Below, in pieces: positions 1 to 10,659 of a DNA stretch of 64,000 nucleotides (the first letter of the stretch is position 1; each line of letters opens with the position of its first letter). This stretch comes from Fulvia fulva (taxonomy: Eukaryota > Ascomycota > Dothideomycetes > Mycosphaerellales > Mycosphaerellaceae): the NCBI RefSeq assembly GCF_020509005.1, contig NC_063023.1, positions 2,294,001 to 2,358,000 on the forward strand. The letters are read 5' to 3'. The translations under genes and the position numbers were made by a program. Under the pieces are notes generated by a model. That model was given only the letters and a program-made list of their open reading frames with translations. It was not told the DNA's origin and did not search any database.

Positions 1-1
1 G

Positions 2-727
2 CGCTTTGCGAAGCAGGTTGGCACAGTGAAGAGGGTTGTGGTGACAAGCTCGTTTGCTTCGGTGGGCTATGGACATGGGAACAGAGGTGTTGATAAGCCT
101 TTCACTGAGGAAGACTGGACGGTGCTGGATGGCTCCAAGGGCGAGAAAGTGTTTGCATACCCGAAGAGTAAGACGGTCGCTGAGAGATCGGCTTGGGACT
201 GGATACAGAAAGAAGGCGGCAGTCTCGAGCTTGCGACTGTCAACCCCGTGGGCGTCTTCGGCCCTGTGCTTAGTGGAGACTTCGCTACCAGTGTTGAGAT
301 CGTCTCCAGACTCTTGAAGGGCGAAATGCCCGTCATGCCGCAACTCGCTTTCGGCATTGTTGACGTGCGCGATGTTGCTGAGGTACACTTCAAAGCCATG
401 ACGGACCCGAAAGCCAAGAACCAGCGTTTCATCGCTTGCGCGGATGGCACGTTCCTTTACATCAAGGACATCGCCAATATATTGAAGAAGGAGCTGCCGG
501 CGCAGGACACGAAGAAGGTGCCTTCGATGGTTGCTCCCAATTTCTTGGTCAAGCTGATGGGATTCGTCGACCCGGCGGCTAGTCTTGTGGCGTCGGAACT
601 TGGTAAGCGAAAGGCTTGCAGTAATGAGACGACCAAGACGACGCTGGGCATGAAGTTCAGGAGTACGGATGAGGCTATTGTGTCGTGCGCGAAGAGCTTG
701 AAGGAGCATGGTGTGGTCAAGTCGTAA
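2..727 (+). CDS. NAD-dependent epimerase/dehydratase (DFR-like extended SDR), 5' truncated by window
   Basis: The reading frame is open from base 2, so the N-terminus, including the Rossmann glycine motif, lies outside the window. About 241 residues are visible, ending at TAA 725-727. The strand VKRVVVTSSFASVGYG, the YxxxK pair in AYPKSKTVAE, NPVGVFGP and FGIVDVRDVAEVH are the usual landmarks of dihydroflavonol-4-reductase or cinnamoyl-CoA-reductase-like extended short-chain dehydrogenases, which reduce or oxidise small carbonyl substrates with NAD(P)(H) in the cytosol. The substrate cannot be told from sequence. The first in-frame GTG (26) is internal and is not a start. No lesion is seen. 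Confidence 0.85.
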   Translation, partial: RFAKQVGTVKRVVVTSSFASVGYGHGNRGVDKPFTEEDWTVLDGSKGEKVFAYPKSKTVAERSAWDWIQKEGGSLELATVNPVGVFGPVLSGDFATSVEIVSRLLKGEMPVMPQLAFGIVDVRDVAEVHFKAMTDPKAKNQRFIACADGTFLYIKDIANILKKELPAQDTKKVPSMVAPNFLVKLMGFVDPAASLVASELGKRKACSNETTKTTLGMKFRSTDEAIVSCAKSLKEHGVVKS

Positions 728-2091
728 GCGGAAAGGTGATGCATGCTTTGAGTGGTCACAGGGATTTTCGCACCTACTGTCGTGTGCGTGGCGTGCATCA
801 CCAGACCCCTGCGTCCAAAGGGTCAACAGCATTGAAGCAAGAAACATCGTTCGGAATCATGAGAAAGGTTTAGCAACTTGTGGAACGGGAGGCGGAGAAC
901 ATCAATCTCCATATCTTGGGAGCCCTGCTCACTGACACAGAATGTACCTACATAGACTCTGACGCCCAAATGCTACATTGCCATCCTCAGCCTTCTGGCA
1001 AATGTCAGATCCACCTGATCTCACAACGGAAGCGCCTTGAGTCGTGGAAGGGCGAGAGGATCCAGGAGTTGGCCTTCGCACGCCACGAGAAAAATGTGCT
1101 GTTGGCGGTTGTGAACCTCCAAAGGTAAGCGTAGCGGAGTGGAGCTCTCTACCAACCCTTCTAGACTGCAAAGTAGCGTGCGATCCACGCTACCGCTACC
1201 CGACGTACAGTGCTTATTATACGACGACATAGGCGTTAGCGACGAGTATATGTTTGCGAGTTCGCCAACAGGCACAGTGCGGTAGGTCACGTGACCCTAA
1301 AACTTGAAAGTTGACCAATCAGAGCGGGCGCCAAGGCTAGTTGAGGGCTGGTATAGAGCTTCACTCCCTCGCTGACGCCTCACCTACGTACTCGCAAGCT
1401 CGTACTCCGGTGTGGCTAGCGCTCGGTCGCTACGCTTAATCAAGACTCCCACATCCCCCGTGCTCGTCCGACTTTACCGAAGACCTGTCAGCGATGCACC
1501 TGGGAGTACCCTGCCGACTGGAACAGCTTCGCACATCACTACCCATTTCGGGTGATGACAAGAACAATAAACTGTCGATACAGTCGGACTGGCTATCTGC
1601 GAGTGTGCTAAATGTATGATCACGAGCGACCTCCTGCCCAAGACCACCCAGAAGATTGTCTCTGTTTCGTGACAGGCGGCAACGGCACGATTGAAGAGAT
1701 CTCAAGGCCTCGTCAGGGGAATTGGATGAACCCAAAGTATCACAAGCCAACATGCACGAGTTCTGCATCGAGGGGAGCAACGAAGACTGGTGCAGAACCG
1801 GTAGTCGCTGTTCGACTAAAGCTTGTCATTGCCGAGAATATGCCTCATGCCATGGACAAATTTTCATCCGCAAAGTGCTTGAGACAGTCTTCGAGGAACA
1901 CCACTTTCGTGCGATTCGAGACGGAGCGGTCACTTTGTGACATCGTTGTGGTCTCAGTTCGGCTCGTGGTGGTTGTCATTGTTTATAAGAAGTGGGACAT
2001 GCCACAGTGCAGTGTCGGCATTTACCACACACTGTTTTATTGCATTCAATCCTGAACAGTACCTCGCGACTTGCAAAATCTCGCTTTCAGC
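728..2091. other. Intergenic region with no supported gene; contains a 183-bp repeat
   Basis: Short open frames exist (the longest is plus strand 1612-2055, 147 codons), but they show no recognisable motif, no conserved composition and no splice support. The one clear structure is the dispersed repeat at 1091-1273, listed separately. Confidence 0.5.
1091..1273. repeat. 183-bp dispersed repeat, copy 1
   Basis: This block recurs at 24915-25097 with identical length and only three differences. It starts near AAAATGTGCTGTTGGCG and ends in CGCCAACAGGC. The 9-mer CTGTTGGCG (1099-1107) is the exact inverse of CGCCAACAG (1263-1271), so the block has short terminal inverted repeats like a small non-autonomous DNA element (MITE). 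No clear target duplication is visible, so a fragment of a longer repeat is also possible. Confidence 0.7.
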
Positions 2092-3837
2092 ATGACCACC
2101 TCGGGACTTGACCATTTGCCAGCCGATCTTTTGAATGTCTTGCCCTCATACTCGCTGGCCATCCATCAACCCTTCGACCGTGCTAGACCAACACAGCTCA
2201 AACAGGGAGCTGTGCTGTATCTGTTCGGCGCGGACCATATGAAACAGCAGAATGCGCACCGTACAGGTATATACGAACACGGCGTGCGAAAGCTAGACCC
2301 CGGCCAACAGAACCCATTATCTGTCGTTGGGGACAAGGACTTCGTGTTCGAACATCCAATCCTTGTCATTTCTCGACCCTGCAACGAACCAGGTGTCATC
2401 CACTTCTGCTCTATGACATCCTTCGGGGGCAGAACGGTCCAAGAACAGTTCAAGGGCAATCGACAGTTGGAATCGCAGTTCTACCTTGCCCTACAGCGAG
2501 TACATCCTATCATAACCCATCTTACACTGAACTACGCTCGTGGAGCTATAGCAAGGAAGTCCGGCTATGTCCGAACCGATACTGTATACAGCGCGTCTAT
2601 CGCCAACGTTGTGCGCTTTCACAACGGGAAGAAACCTGAGGATCAAATGAACTCTGATGCTTGGGACCTGGACGAGGCATCTTTGAATTGTGTACTGTGG
2701 TTTGTTCAGCAGCATACTGGCTATGTGCCGACGACACAGCACAAGCTCACAGAGATGGAACAGCTGCAAAGCCACAACATCTTTCTGGAGCATGTACTGT
2801 GGGCTGTAAGACAACGAGAGCAAATGACCAAAACGGCACTGAACAAAACCCAGCTCGATCACATATTCGGTGGTGACGATGAAGCTGCTGTTCCTTCTCC
2901 TACAGAAGCGCTTTACGACATGACCGACGTTGAAGGACAACGTATCACCGTGCGGCTACCACTTGCTTCTACCAGCGTTGTCGAGTATGTCAGCTCATCC
3001 CGCGAAAATTCCTCTGCTCACGGAGGTGAGCGCTATGTAATCCCCAGACGCGGCCAGCACACGGCTGCGGCAGATACGATCATGCCCGATGCACGTACAG
3101 CCGATGGGGCTGAGACTAATGAGTCAAAACATGCCACAGCGTCCACTAACGATAGCCGTTTCGTTGCAGGACATGTGGCTAGCAGTGCCCATGCCGTCTC
3201 TACCACAGCCGCCGAGCCTCGAAGACCCGGATCGTCCACGCTAGCTAGCTATGACGAGATCCTCGAGCCCATACTCGCTGAGCATGACGGTTCTTATCTC
3301 GTACGCCTCGGAGCTCACTACACTGCGCTTTCCGGAGGATTTCGAATCCCACGAAGAGAAGATTTCATTGTTGACAACACCACGGTGGCATTCATGCCAA
3401 GAGCTATGGGCGAAGTCAACAAGGAGCACCAGTACAAGGCCTTCAGCAACATCATTTACGCTGTGACAACACGGAGCGGCCAATTGCCATACAATTTCAC
3501 CCGGCCTTTATGGATGGTAAACGTGAGCTTTACGATTGAACACTACTACGAACCTCACCGAATGAAGGGCAAATTGTTCCCGACATCAGACAGTGAGATG
3601 GTTGTCTTCATTACAAGGAACCTCGCTGTAGATGGGTCTTCGCTGGCATTCGCAATCCCTTCTTCAGGAATTTCTTCTATTGATTGCTCAGGGAGCGACT
3701 ATGTTCTGCGCACTGACGGTATCGACATCTCATTCAAGTTTGCTGGCAACAGATCCGAAAAGGTTGCTACTAGTGTGATCGGAGGACTGCAAGACATGGT
3801 TGGAAGGTACTCACTGACTGGACCGAGGGAGGAATAG
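2092..3837 (+). CDS. Hypothetical protein, 581 aa
   Basis: This is a single uninterrupted frame. I take the ATG at 2092 (MTTSGLDHLP) because the only earlier in-frame start-like codon is a TTG at 2071. I do not recognise the family. An N-terminal globular half (about residues 1-290) has mixed alpha/beta composition with many aromatic residues. A Ser/Thr/Ala-rich linker (about 300-390) follows, and then a second globular part (about 395-570) with the stretches GAHYTALSGGFRIP and WMVNVSFTIEHYYEP. There is no signal peptide and no membrane segment. The next gene lies 497 bp downstream on the same strand. Length and absence of stops support real coding; the function is unknown. Confidence 0.6.
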   Translation: MTTSGLDHLPADLLNVLPSYSLAIHQPFDRARPTQLKQGAVLYLFGADHMKQQNAHRTGIYEHGVRKLDPGQQNPLSVVGDKDFVFEHPILVISRPCNEPGVIHFCSMTSFGGRTVQEQFKGNRQLESQFYLALQRVHPIITHLTLNYARGAIARKSGYVRTDTVYSASIANVVRFHNGKKPEDQMNSDAWDLDEASLNCVLWFVQQHTGYVPTTQHKLTEMEQLQSHNIFLEHVLWAVRQREQMTKTALNKTQLDHIFGGDDEAAVPSPTEALYDMTDVEGQRITVRLPLASTSVVEYVSSSRENSSAHGGERYVIPRRGQHTAAADTIMPDARTADGAETNESKHATASTNDSRFVAGHVASSAHAVSTTAAEPRRPGSSTLASYDEILEPILAEHDGSYLVRLGAHYTALSGGFRIPRREDFIVDNTTVAFMPRAMGEVNKEHQYKAFSNIIYAVTTRSGQLPYNFTRPLWMVNVSFTIEHYYEPHRMKGKLFPTSDSEMVVFITRNLAVDGSSLAFAIPSSGISSIDCSGSDYVLRTDGIDISFKFAGNRSEKVATSVIGGLQDMVGRYSLTGPREE

Positions 3838-4334
3838 TAATGCTCTGCAAGACGATGTACGCACCAGGCTGTGCGAGTCGGGCTCGAGATCCCAGCTTAT
3901 AGATCTAAAAAATTGCAAAAGTCTGAGCTCAAAACCGTGGACCACAGGTGCGAAGAGAGTCGCTGCGTTTCAACTGAACATTGCGCCTCTAAGGCATCGC
4001 AGGATCCCCACGAAAAAATGGTCAGGCCGGTTCGTCCGCTAATGGACGCATTCTACAACCTAGAAAGCTCTGCGAAACAGTGAAAAACGTACGGGAGGAA
4101 CCATCTTGAGACTGTATTGCATCAATGACCCTAGTCTCATGAGATGAATGAATCAAACGGTGCGAAACAAAGTCCAATGTCTCACTCAGCGCACAAAGCT
4201 CCACTTCTCGATTCATAGATCGACACTTGCCTGGTTCAATTCGGCCTTCGACGAATATTAGCACCACTGATTCTTGCTCAGTACATAATCTTCGACAGTT
4301 GTGACCACCTCGTGTGAAATAGCCCAACCGCACC
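3838..4334. other. Intergenic, nothing identified
   Basis: This is the spacer between two same-strand unknown genes. Only short frames without motifs are seen. It probably holds the 3' UTR of the first gene and the promoter of the second. Confidence 0.4.
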
Positions 4335-6245
4335 ATGTTCAGTAGATACCTAGGTTGGTTTCATCCATCGGAACAGCCAGTGTCAACTTCTGGGTATGGC
4401 CTCGACAATAGAGACGAGCGCCTGCTGCCCTCGAAACGTGATCAGGCGATCGCAGAGATATATCGGCTTGCCAAGGATCAGGAGCCGAGCATCTCAAGAG
4501 ACTCACAGTGCCACGAGCCTGCTGCACGGGATTCGGACAATGTCGGTCCAGAACAAAGCTCGTACAAAGACAAAGCCGTGGAGTGCACTACAACAAAGAG
4601 AACAGGCGATGGGCAGACTCCAAGCCCAGTACGATCTGAACTGGCTGACCGTTATATTTCGAGGAGCAGCGATCTGCCGGACATCGAGGCAGGTAGCCAG
4701 TGGTTCATCGAGGCAAAAAATGGTGATTATGGTCATGATCAGCTAAGCCTTGAGCTCAACCGACCCAAGGCTCATGCGCATTGGCAATCTAATTACGACA
4801 TGGAGAAGCTCGGGCGTCTTGCTCTGCGAGGACAAAGGCCTGTCGAGGAAAAGTCATTTCCAAGGAAGAGCAGACACCCTGACGACACAGAAGTTGTTCT
4901 GGACTCGTCTCCATCTATGCGACTTGAAACGGGCCCACAATTAATGGCGAAGGGTGGAGGAAAGCAAAAGAAGACAGAATTGACCTGTTCAAAGTCTAAA
5001 GCTGCGATTGTTGGCGGTTGCATGGCGCTTCGGGATCAGGCTGCGATAACGGCACAGATGAATCTCAGAAAGCATCGGAACACGAAGTTCCAAACACAGC
5101 CCGACGGCAGTAGTGCGCAACAAGTTACGAATGATGGCGATACGAATAATGGAAGGCGGCCGAAACAGCGTGTTCCCGATTTCAGTAAACTCTCGACAAG
5201 GGACCGAGAGCAGTATGTAGCAGACATGGCTACCCGGCAGAACGAAGCTCAAGCTGCTCTCGACAGGAAGTACGAACGCATTTGGAAGGGATATACAAAG
5301 CCCTGGGAGATCGTGCGGGAGAAACGATCGAAAGCTGCCGATGAAATGATACGAGCCGCGAAGGCTCAGGCAAAGACAAAACCGGCGAGCAAGACGCAAG
5401 GCCCTTACATCCTAGGATCTACATCCGCATCGACTTTTGACGAAGACAATCCCAGTGATAACAAGAAGGCAGAAGTGGATGACAAGGGAGTAGAAGCAGT
5501 CACTAAAGAGGCCGAGTCATTGCAATCTGACGAGTGCAGCCTGCAACCAGATACTGCTAGGGACCGGCCCTCCCATGCTTCGAGAAGAGATGTTGCTGCG
5601 CCTCGATCACCACCGGAACCAAGACACGATTCGCGAGAGGTACGAGAAGCTCCGCAGCAAGATCTTCCAAGATCTCACACTCCAGCCAGCGTGATCAAAG
5701 GGAAAGGTGTAGCAAAGCTCTCTGCACGATTTGAAGTGGCTGACAAGCCTGCCACTGCAGCGAATGACGAGCCTGGGAAAAGGCAAGCACGCAACCCGAA
5801 TGCATCTCAGCACGACGCTAGAATCACAGCAGCGGGAATCAACGCGCGGTTGGAACGAGCGAAAGCCGCTCGGAAGGCTGCGGAGAAAGCCAGAAGGCCA
5901 AATGTCGAGACACCCAAGGCTGACGCAGAGCCCGAGAAGGAGCCTCCAAAGAGGGAGTGGAGGAAGTCAAATCCTGCACTTGACGGTGACTCTCTCGCTG
6001 TGCGGTATGCTCAGCTGGATGCGGCGAAGATTCTGGAGCTTGATCGTGATGAAAGTCGTCGACTGTTCAAACTTAAGCAGGAACAGCTGAGGAGGGAGCG
6101 GGATGAAAAGTGGTGGGAGCAGAAGGAGAAGAAGGAGGATGATGTGTCCACTGCCGAGCGGTATCGACAACGGATGGTTCGTGCGAAGGCCACCAAGAGC
6201 AGGTTGCAGTTTGAGGCAGATAGCGCCGAATTTGGCAGCAGATAG
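4335..6245 (+). CDS. Hypothetical charged, low-complexity protein with C-terminal coiled coil, 636 aa
   Basis: This is a single open frame from ATG 4335 (MFSRYLGWFHP) to TAG. I do not recognise a domain. Most of the protein is polar and probably disordered, rich in Lys, Arg, Glu, Asp, Ser and Ala. The last third contains strongly charged helix-forming stretches such as RAKAARKAAEKARRP and FKLKQEQLRRERDEKWWEQK, suggesting a coiled coil at about residues 500-620. There is no signal peptide and no transmembrane segment. Such proteins are often nuclear or cytoskeletal scaffolds, but that is only a guess. The antisense frames here are shadows of this biased composition. Confidence 0.6.
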   Translation: MFSRYLGWFHPSEQPVSTSGYGLDNRDERLLPSKRDQAIAEIYRLAKDQEPSISRDSQCHEPAARDSDNVGPEQSSYKDKAVECTTTKRTGDGQTPSPVRSELADRYISRSSDLPDIEAGSQWFIEAKNGDYGHDQLSLELNRPKAHAHWQSNYDMEKLGRLALRGQRPVEEKSFPRKSRHPDDTEVVLDSSPSMRLETGPQLMAKGGGKQKKTELTCSKSKAAIVGGCMALRDQAAITAQMNLRKHRNTKFQTQPDGSSAQQVTNDGDTNNGRRPKQRVPDFSKLSTRDREQYVADMATRQNEAQAALDRKYERIWKGYTKPWEIVREKRSKAADEMIRAAKAQAKTKPASKTQGPYILGSTSASTFDEDNPSDNKKAEVDDKGVEAVTKEAESLQSDECSLQPDTARDRPSHASRRDVAAPRSPPEPRHDSREVREAPQQDLPRSHTPASVIKGKGVAKLSARFEVADKPATAANDEPGKRQARNPNASQHDARITAAGINARLERAKAARKAAEKARRPNVETPKADAEPEKEPPKREWRKSNPALDGDSLAVRYAQLDAAKILELDRDESRRLFKLKQEQLRRERDEKWWEQKEKKEDDVSTAERYRQRMVRAKATKSRLQFEADSAEFGSR

Positions 6246-6474
6246 AATGAAAAGTTCCCGGGAGCTACTTTGATGAGCAGAAGCTAACAAAAAAAAGGAC
6301 TTCTCTCGAGACAAAGCTGTGAGAAGCAATAGCTCCAAAGATCGCTACCGGGAAGAAGCCTTCGAGAGCAAGCGCAGCACGAGGTAGATAAAGTGTGGTC
6401 GCCAGAGTGGTTGATCATTCAAGGACGGAAGTGCGAAAAGACAATCACGTTCGCAGTCGCAAGATGACACCACC

Positions 6475-7503
6475 TCAAGTTTCGATGTGCAATGATTCCA
6501 CCTCCTCCTTGGACATGATATTGCCTAGCATGATCTTCAGTCCTGCCCTGATTGCCCGCTTGCCGAACATGAACGAGGTCGTGTTGCCGAGTTTGTACTG
6601 CTGAAAGCCGTCTGGGCTTCGCCAGATCTTCGTGATGTAGCGTGTAGCGTTGTCCTCAGCGGACTCAAAATCGTACTCCTGGCCTAGGAGACACAGTCGC
6701 TGACAACCGTACTTGCTGTAGTATCCAATAGCCGGGTCGTCTTTCTGCCTCTCATGGTGCTCAAGCAAGGTACTGACCTCGAGCTTGATGATGCTGAGCT
6801 CGGTTCGGGTCGCTATATGTGCGAGTGCTCGCGACCAACGATCCGGGCAGTATGAGCCCCTGCCATTGCCGCCGAACTTCAACGTGCGCAGTGACGGGAT
6901 GCCGTCAAGAATTTCCTGGAACTGTCGGCTAGTGATATTGCAGGATACAAGATTGAGTTCGGTCAGACTGATGGCAGCAGTCTTCAAGATCTGTATCATG
7001 TCGGGGAACTTCAGCTGTGCATGGGGACTGACTGCGTTCAGGGAATGGATCTTCAAGGATCGGAGCTTCTTGAGCAGAGCGAGGAATTCCGTGGTTGGAG
7101 CATAGAACATCTCTTGCTCGCATGCAACTTGTTGGAAGTGTGCCCCGAATGTCTGCTCATGACTCGCTGGGAAATGTAGCATGATGCTTTGCGCCCGCTC
7201 AGTCAAAGCGCTCGAGCCGCGTAGTAGGGCTATTGCAGGCAAAAGCCCACGCGAAAACCGCGACTGGCAGAATGGAACATCAATGGAGCATCTGTCAAAT
7301 GTCAGCAATCGTGACCTCGCGAACCTCGTCGTATATTTGTCAGAAAAAGCTTACCCGTCAATCTTGAGCAGCCGCTGAGCGAACTTCTCGAAATCGATCC
7401 TGGAGGTGGTGCGGCAAGCTAGACGAAAGCTCAGGTAGTCCTTGAGGGCGAGAGGCTTCGCGATGTCGCACAAGATCTCTGTGGGCAGGTTGATCAGAGG
7501 CAT
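6475..7503 (-). CDS. F-box protein, 321 aa, two exons
   Basis: Exon 1 is 7503-7355 and exon 2 is 7291-6475. The 63-bp intron (7354-7292) has a GTAAGC donor, a GCTGAC branch-like motif and a GACAG acceptor. Exon 1 starts MPLINLPTEILCDIAKPL and continues through a typical F-box helix pattern (about residues 5-45, with LSFRLACRT), which normally binds Skp1 in an SCF ubiquitin ligase. Exon 2 adds a leucine-patterned region (LTELNLVSCNI, IPSLRTLKFGGNG) that resembles degenerate leucine-rich repeats and would be the substrate-recognition part. The substrate is unknown. The splice restores the frame exactly (149 + 817 nt). Confidence 0.75.
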
Positions 7504-8369
7504 GGCGATGTTGTGGATGGGGCTATACTCTGTCGAGTGTCGTGGTTATGGTGATGGCAGTCGTGGTGGCTGGCTGAGTCAATGTCTGCTCGGTGGTACG
7601 TTGTCGACTGTAGACCCTGTGTGATGTCTTCTGTTTTAAATGCGTTCGTGTTGAAGAAACTAGAAGAAGTGAGGTGATCTCGAGTGGGCCCGTGCCACGT
7701 GATGCCATTCACTTGACACTCACGACGGGATGTATATCGACGATGGCAGGAGTGTGGGTTTATCTCGCGGTGAATGTGTCTGTGCTCGTGGAGTGCTTGC
7801 AAGTCATCTATTGTGGTGGTGGGATGTTGTGGTGGGATGTTGTGGTGGGATGGTGAGAGGCGATTGAGACGAGATGATGCGTAAAGATAAAGCGAGTAAG
7901 CGAGATGTTAGCATGTGCAAATGTCACATCTTCGCGAGCTATTGCGGCAAACGGAGATGAGCCATACTACCAAGTCAGTCGGCCGTAGCCAGGGATACGA
8001 CATGCGCTCTCAACCGTCGAGCATACGCGTTTGTTTGGGTACTTATACCTTCATGTCGCTCTCCAACAACAACTCTCATATCCTCGCACCTGCCATTCCG
8101 AAACACCCTGACGTCCGACAGCGATTTCTCCTCATTGTCTCGCTAGCATTACTCCGGACTGAACGCGGTACATTCTCCATCGACCAGCCATCGCCAACTT
8201 CTGAATCAGTCAGTGTCCCACGTGATACTGGGCTCTCGCAAGAGCAGAGTAGCGTCGTCAACTCCAGGGCGACGGACTAGAAGCGATATGCATTGGTAGT
8301 CGAAGCTCCTGTACCAACGTCAGTGATTCTATTGTACCCTATTTCCTGCCCACAGACTCATAAGTACAG
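7504..8369. other. Intergenic; no supported gene
   Basis: This holds the presumed promoter of the F-box gene and a short minisatellite at 7811-7852. A plus-strand open frame at 7915-8280 has no motif. It could belong to a decayed or multi-exon gene continuing at 8370, but I cannot support splice sites linking them. Confidence 0.35.
7811..7852. repeat. Short G/T-rich minisatellite, about 3 units
   Basis: A 13-bp unit reading approximately GGTGGGATGTTGT is repeated three times head to tail. It is G-rich on the plus strand and lies upstream of the F-box gene. Confidence 0.7.
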
Positions 8370-8591
8370 CTCAAAGCTGACCAGGTTCGGATCGACGACT
8401 GGATGGGTTTTGCGAGGAGCTGGTTTGGCATGTCGAATGTGCTGGCTAGGGAGGCAGCTAGTGCAGCCACGGAGGCAGTAATGTTATTGGTAGGTTGCTG
8501 GAAGCGCATGCTGGAAGCGCAGGCTGGGCAACAGCTTCTCGATCTGTGTCTCAAAGAGAATCGGTCCCTCAAAGGCGAAAGTCAATTCTGA
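8370..8591 (+). other. Possible exon of an unresolved gene
   Basis: After an acceptor-like TACAG at 8365-8369 the frame is open for 73 codons, with protein-like composition (RIDDWMGFARSWFGMSNVLA, CWKRMLEAQAGQQLLDLCLK). It then stops without a convincing donor. It may be a leftover of a decayed gene or an exon of the gene that follows. Confidence 0.2.
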
Positions 8592-8845
8592 CACTGGCTG
8601 CTGATACCCTTCGAGGCTGTCGGTCGTGAGTCGCGAATGTGCGATATACTAGAATGCAAAGAGGTAGCTTCTATGCCCATTAGCGCACAACTATCCTAGT
8701 CGAGAATAGATTATGAAGATCGGTAAGGGAAAGGAACAAGTGAACAAGGCAGAGTGCAGCTTGCGACCAGTAGTAAACGACATGGTATCGGAGCACTTGC
8801 GTGCAGTATCGCACTCGGACGCTGGTACATATAGCCAGAAAGCAC

Positions 8846-9405
8846 ATGGATGCCTCTATGCATCGTATCAAGACCCTCCCAGACTGGCTGCTGCAGATCA
8901 GCCAGTGCATCTTGCACTCCAGTGCTCGAAACCTCGATCTAGCTGTGGAGATTCTGAGAGATCTTGTGCGGCCCAAATCCAGATGCCGTATTCTCTGGTC
9001 ACTGGTATGCCTGTTTCTGGAGGTCTGGCCCGTCCCGGCGATGCTGCCACATCTCGGTGGCGAAGAAGTTGAGTCGATGGCCGGATCCCTCATCTTCCCA
9101 ATAACACGCTCATCTAGTTTCATCAATACGAGTTCGTCAGATCCTCATATACCAGATATATACTACTTACCGCCATCGCCACGCAGCACAAGCTGACATA
9201 TGGGCTCAGCCTTTCGCCGATCCTCGCTGCTCTCCAGAATGTGCCGAGAGGTCTGTGCCGGCTATCAGTAAGAGCGTTCATCAAGTTCATGAATGAGTTC
9301 GAAAGACGTTACCCAGACTTGTTGCGATCTAGCCACGTCGGGAAGATGCCGTGGAGATATGTGCAGGAGCAGATGAAGAGTAAGACGACCAGGAGGAAGG
9401 TCTGA
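8846..9405 (+). CDS. Hypothetical protein, possibly partial, two exons
   Basis: Proposed exons are 8846-9004 and 9118-9405, with a 113-bp intron (donor GTATGC, acceptor CATCTAG). The spliced product is 148 aa, starts MDASMHRIKTLPDWL, and reads across the junction as CRILWSL then FHQYEFVRSS, which keeps one even composition. The C-terminus is basic (QEQMKSKTTRRKV). I do not recognise the family. The start is uncertain, because the frame is open upstream of 8846 to about 8778 and there may be a further 5' exon. Confidence 0.4.
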
Positions 9406-9725
9406 AATTTGAGGATGCCAAACATCGTGGTTCACGTCGAGATGGTGTGTAAAGGTGGTGGTATCGCGAAGTCTTCTGAATGCGTAGCTCTCTGCTGTGG
9501 TGCTGAAGTCGTAAGGTGTGTATTTCAGACGTCTTCTTGAGGCGTGTTGTCGTTGCCTTTAGGTTCACCTCGACACGTGGCGTCGCGGACTGAGCGCGTC
9601 GGCTCATTCCGACGACAGTCGCTCTTGACTTCAACTCGATCTTGTGAAGCACCACAACCACTCTCCACACATTCAACACCCCCCTCTCGATTTCACCCCG
9701 ACCGCAACATCACTACACCACCAAA

Positions 9726-10287
9726 ATGACCGAACCCCGCGCCCGCCCACGCCCAAAAGACCGCACCAACTTCTCCGACCCCGACTTGCGCGGCCTCCTC
9801 TACGCCTTCGGCGACGTTTCCTCCGGCTCTCTACCAGAGACCATCCGCGTTCTAGACGAGATTCTCACAGACTTCATCATCGAGTCCTGCCACATCGCCG
9901 CTACCTCCGCATCCTACTCACGCCGTCAAAAGATAAAACAAGACGATTTCCGCTGGGTGTTGCGACACAATGGACAGATGCTGGGACGTGTGAATGAGCA
10001 GTTGGCACGTGAGAAGGTGCTGAAGATGCAGAGGAAGGCGATTGATTTTGATGGAATGGTGAGTAGTAGCATGGAGGGCTGAGATGCGTGGGTTGTGGAG
10101 AGTGCTAATGAGAATACAGGCTGGCAAGGAGAATGCAGCGGATCTAGCAGATTTGGCAGAGGTCGGTGGAGCGGAGGAGGAGCTCAAGAAGAAGGGCCGT
10201 GGTCGTGGGCGGAGAAAGAGGAAGGCTGATGGCGACGCGGAAGGTGATGCGACGGACGCGAAGAAGGTCAAGAAGTCGGTTGCATAG
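9726..10287 (+). CDS. TAF13: TFIID subunit TAF13 (histone fold), 166 aa
   Basis: Exons are 9726-10058 and 10120-10287, with a 61-bp intron (GTGAGT donor, GCTAATG branch, ATACAG acceptor). Residues about 14-95 form a histone fold: [52 protein letters not shown]. This matches the TAF13 pattern, the partner of TAF11 in the general transcription factor TFIID in the nucleus. The second exon encodes an acidic/basic tail rich in Lys, Arg, Glu and Ala ([14 protein letters not shown]), probably a nuclear-localisation segment. It is convergent with eIF3f, with 372 bp between the stops. The frame is intact. Confidence 0.88.
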
Positions 10288-10659
10288 GATGAATCGGCAC
10301 TGGACAGGATCTTGAGTGAAGTGTCATGAGCGAGAATGGCATCATGCGTTACAGCGAAGGCGTTAGGGATAAGGCATGCTTTGGAGATACCCACACAGAA
10401 GCGCATAGGAACGACAGAATGAGAGATGATAGTGCATATGAGTAGAACTCGGAAGTGCCCCCCGACTGGGTGCCATCGCATTCGTACAATCAGTACTGAA
10501 CACGCGCTAGCTATCGATGTTCTCAACGAGACTCTATGCAAGCAAGATGTGTGCTTGCTTTTCAAACTGCTGACCTGCTTACAGGTCTTGCGAGTTCTAC
10601 GATGTGCTATCGCCTCTGCTACTCTCCTTCGCAGATTCAACAGCAAGGTGGCAGAAAAT
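10288..10659. other. Convergent 3' flanks of TAF13 and eIF3f
   Basis: This is the short spacer between two stop codons on opposite strands. No gene is seen. It presumably carries both 3' UTRs and poly(A) sites. Confidence 0.5.

Noticed and set aside
1612..2055. Plus-strand 147-codon open frame upstream of the 581-aa gene
   Set aside because: No motif, odd composition, no splice logic, and two overlapping frames of similar quality; probably chance.
8680..9126. Minus-strand 148-codon open frame
   Set aside because: It is antisense to the better-supported two-exon plus-strand candidate and has no recognisable motif.
9918..10659. Long C-terminal extension of eIF3f on the minus strand reaching 9918
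   Set aside because: It arises only if the 53-bp intron is retained and in the wrong frame; splicing gives the conserved eIF3f C-terminus and a stop at 10660. The extension overlaps TAF13 exons.
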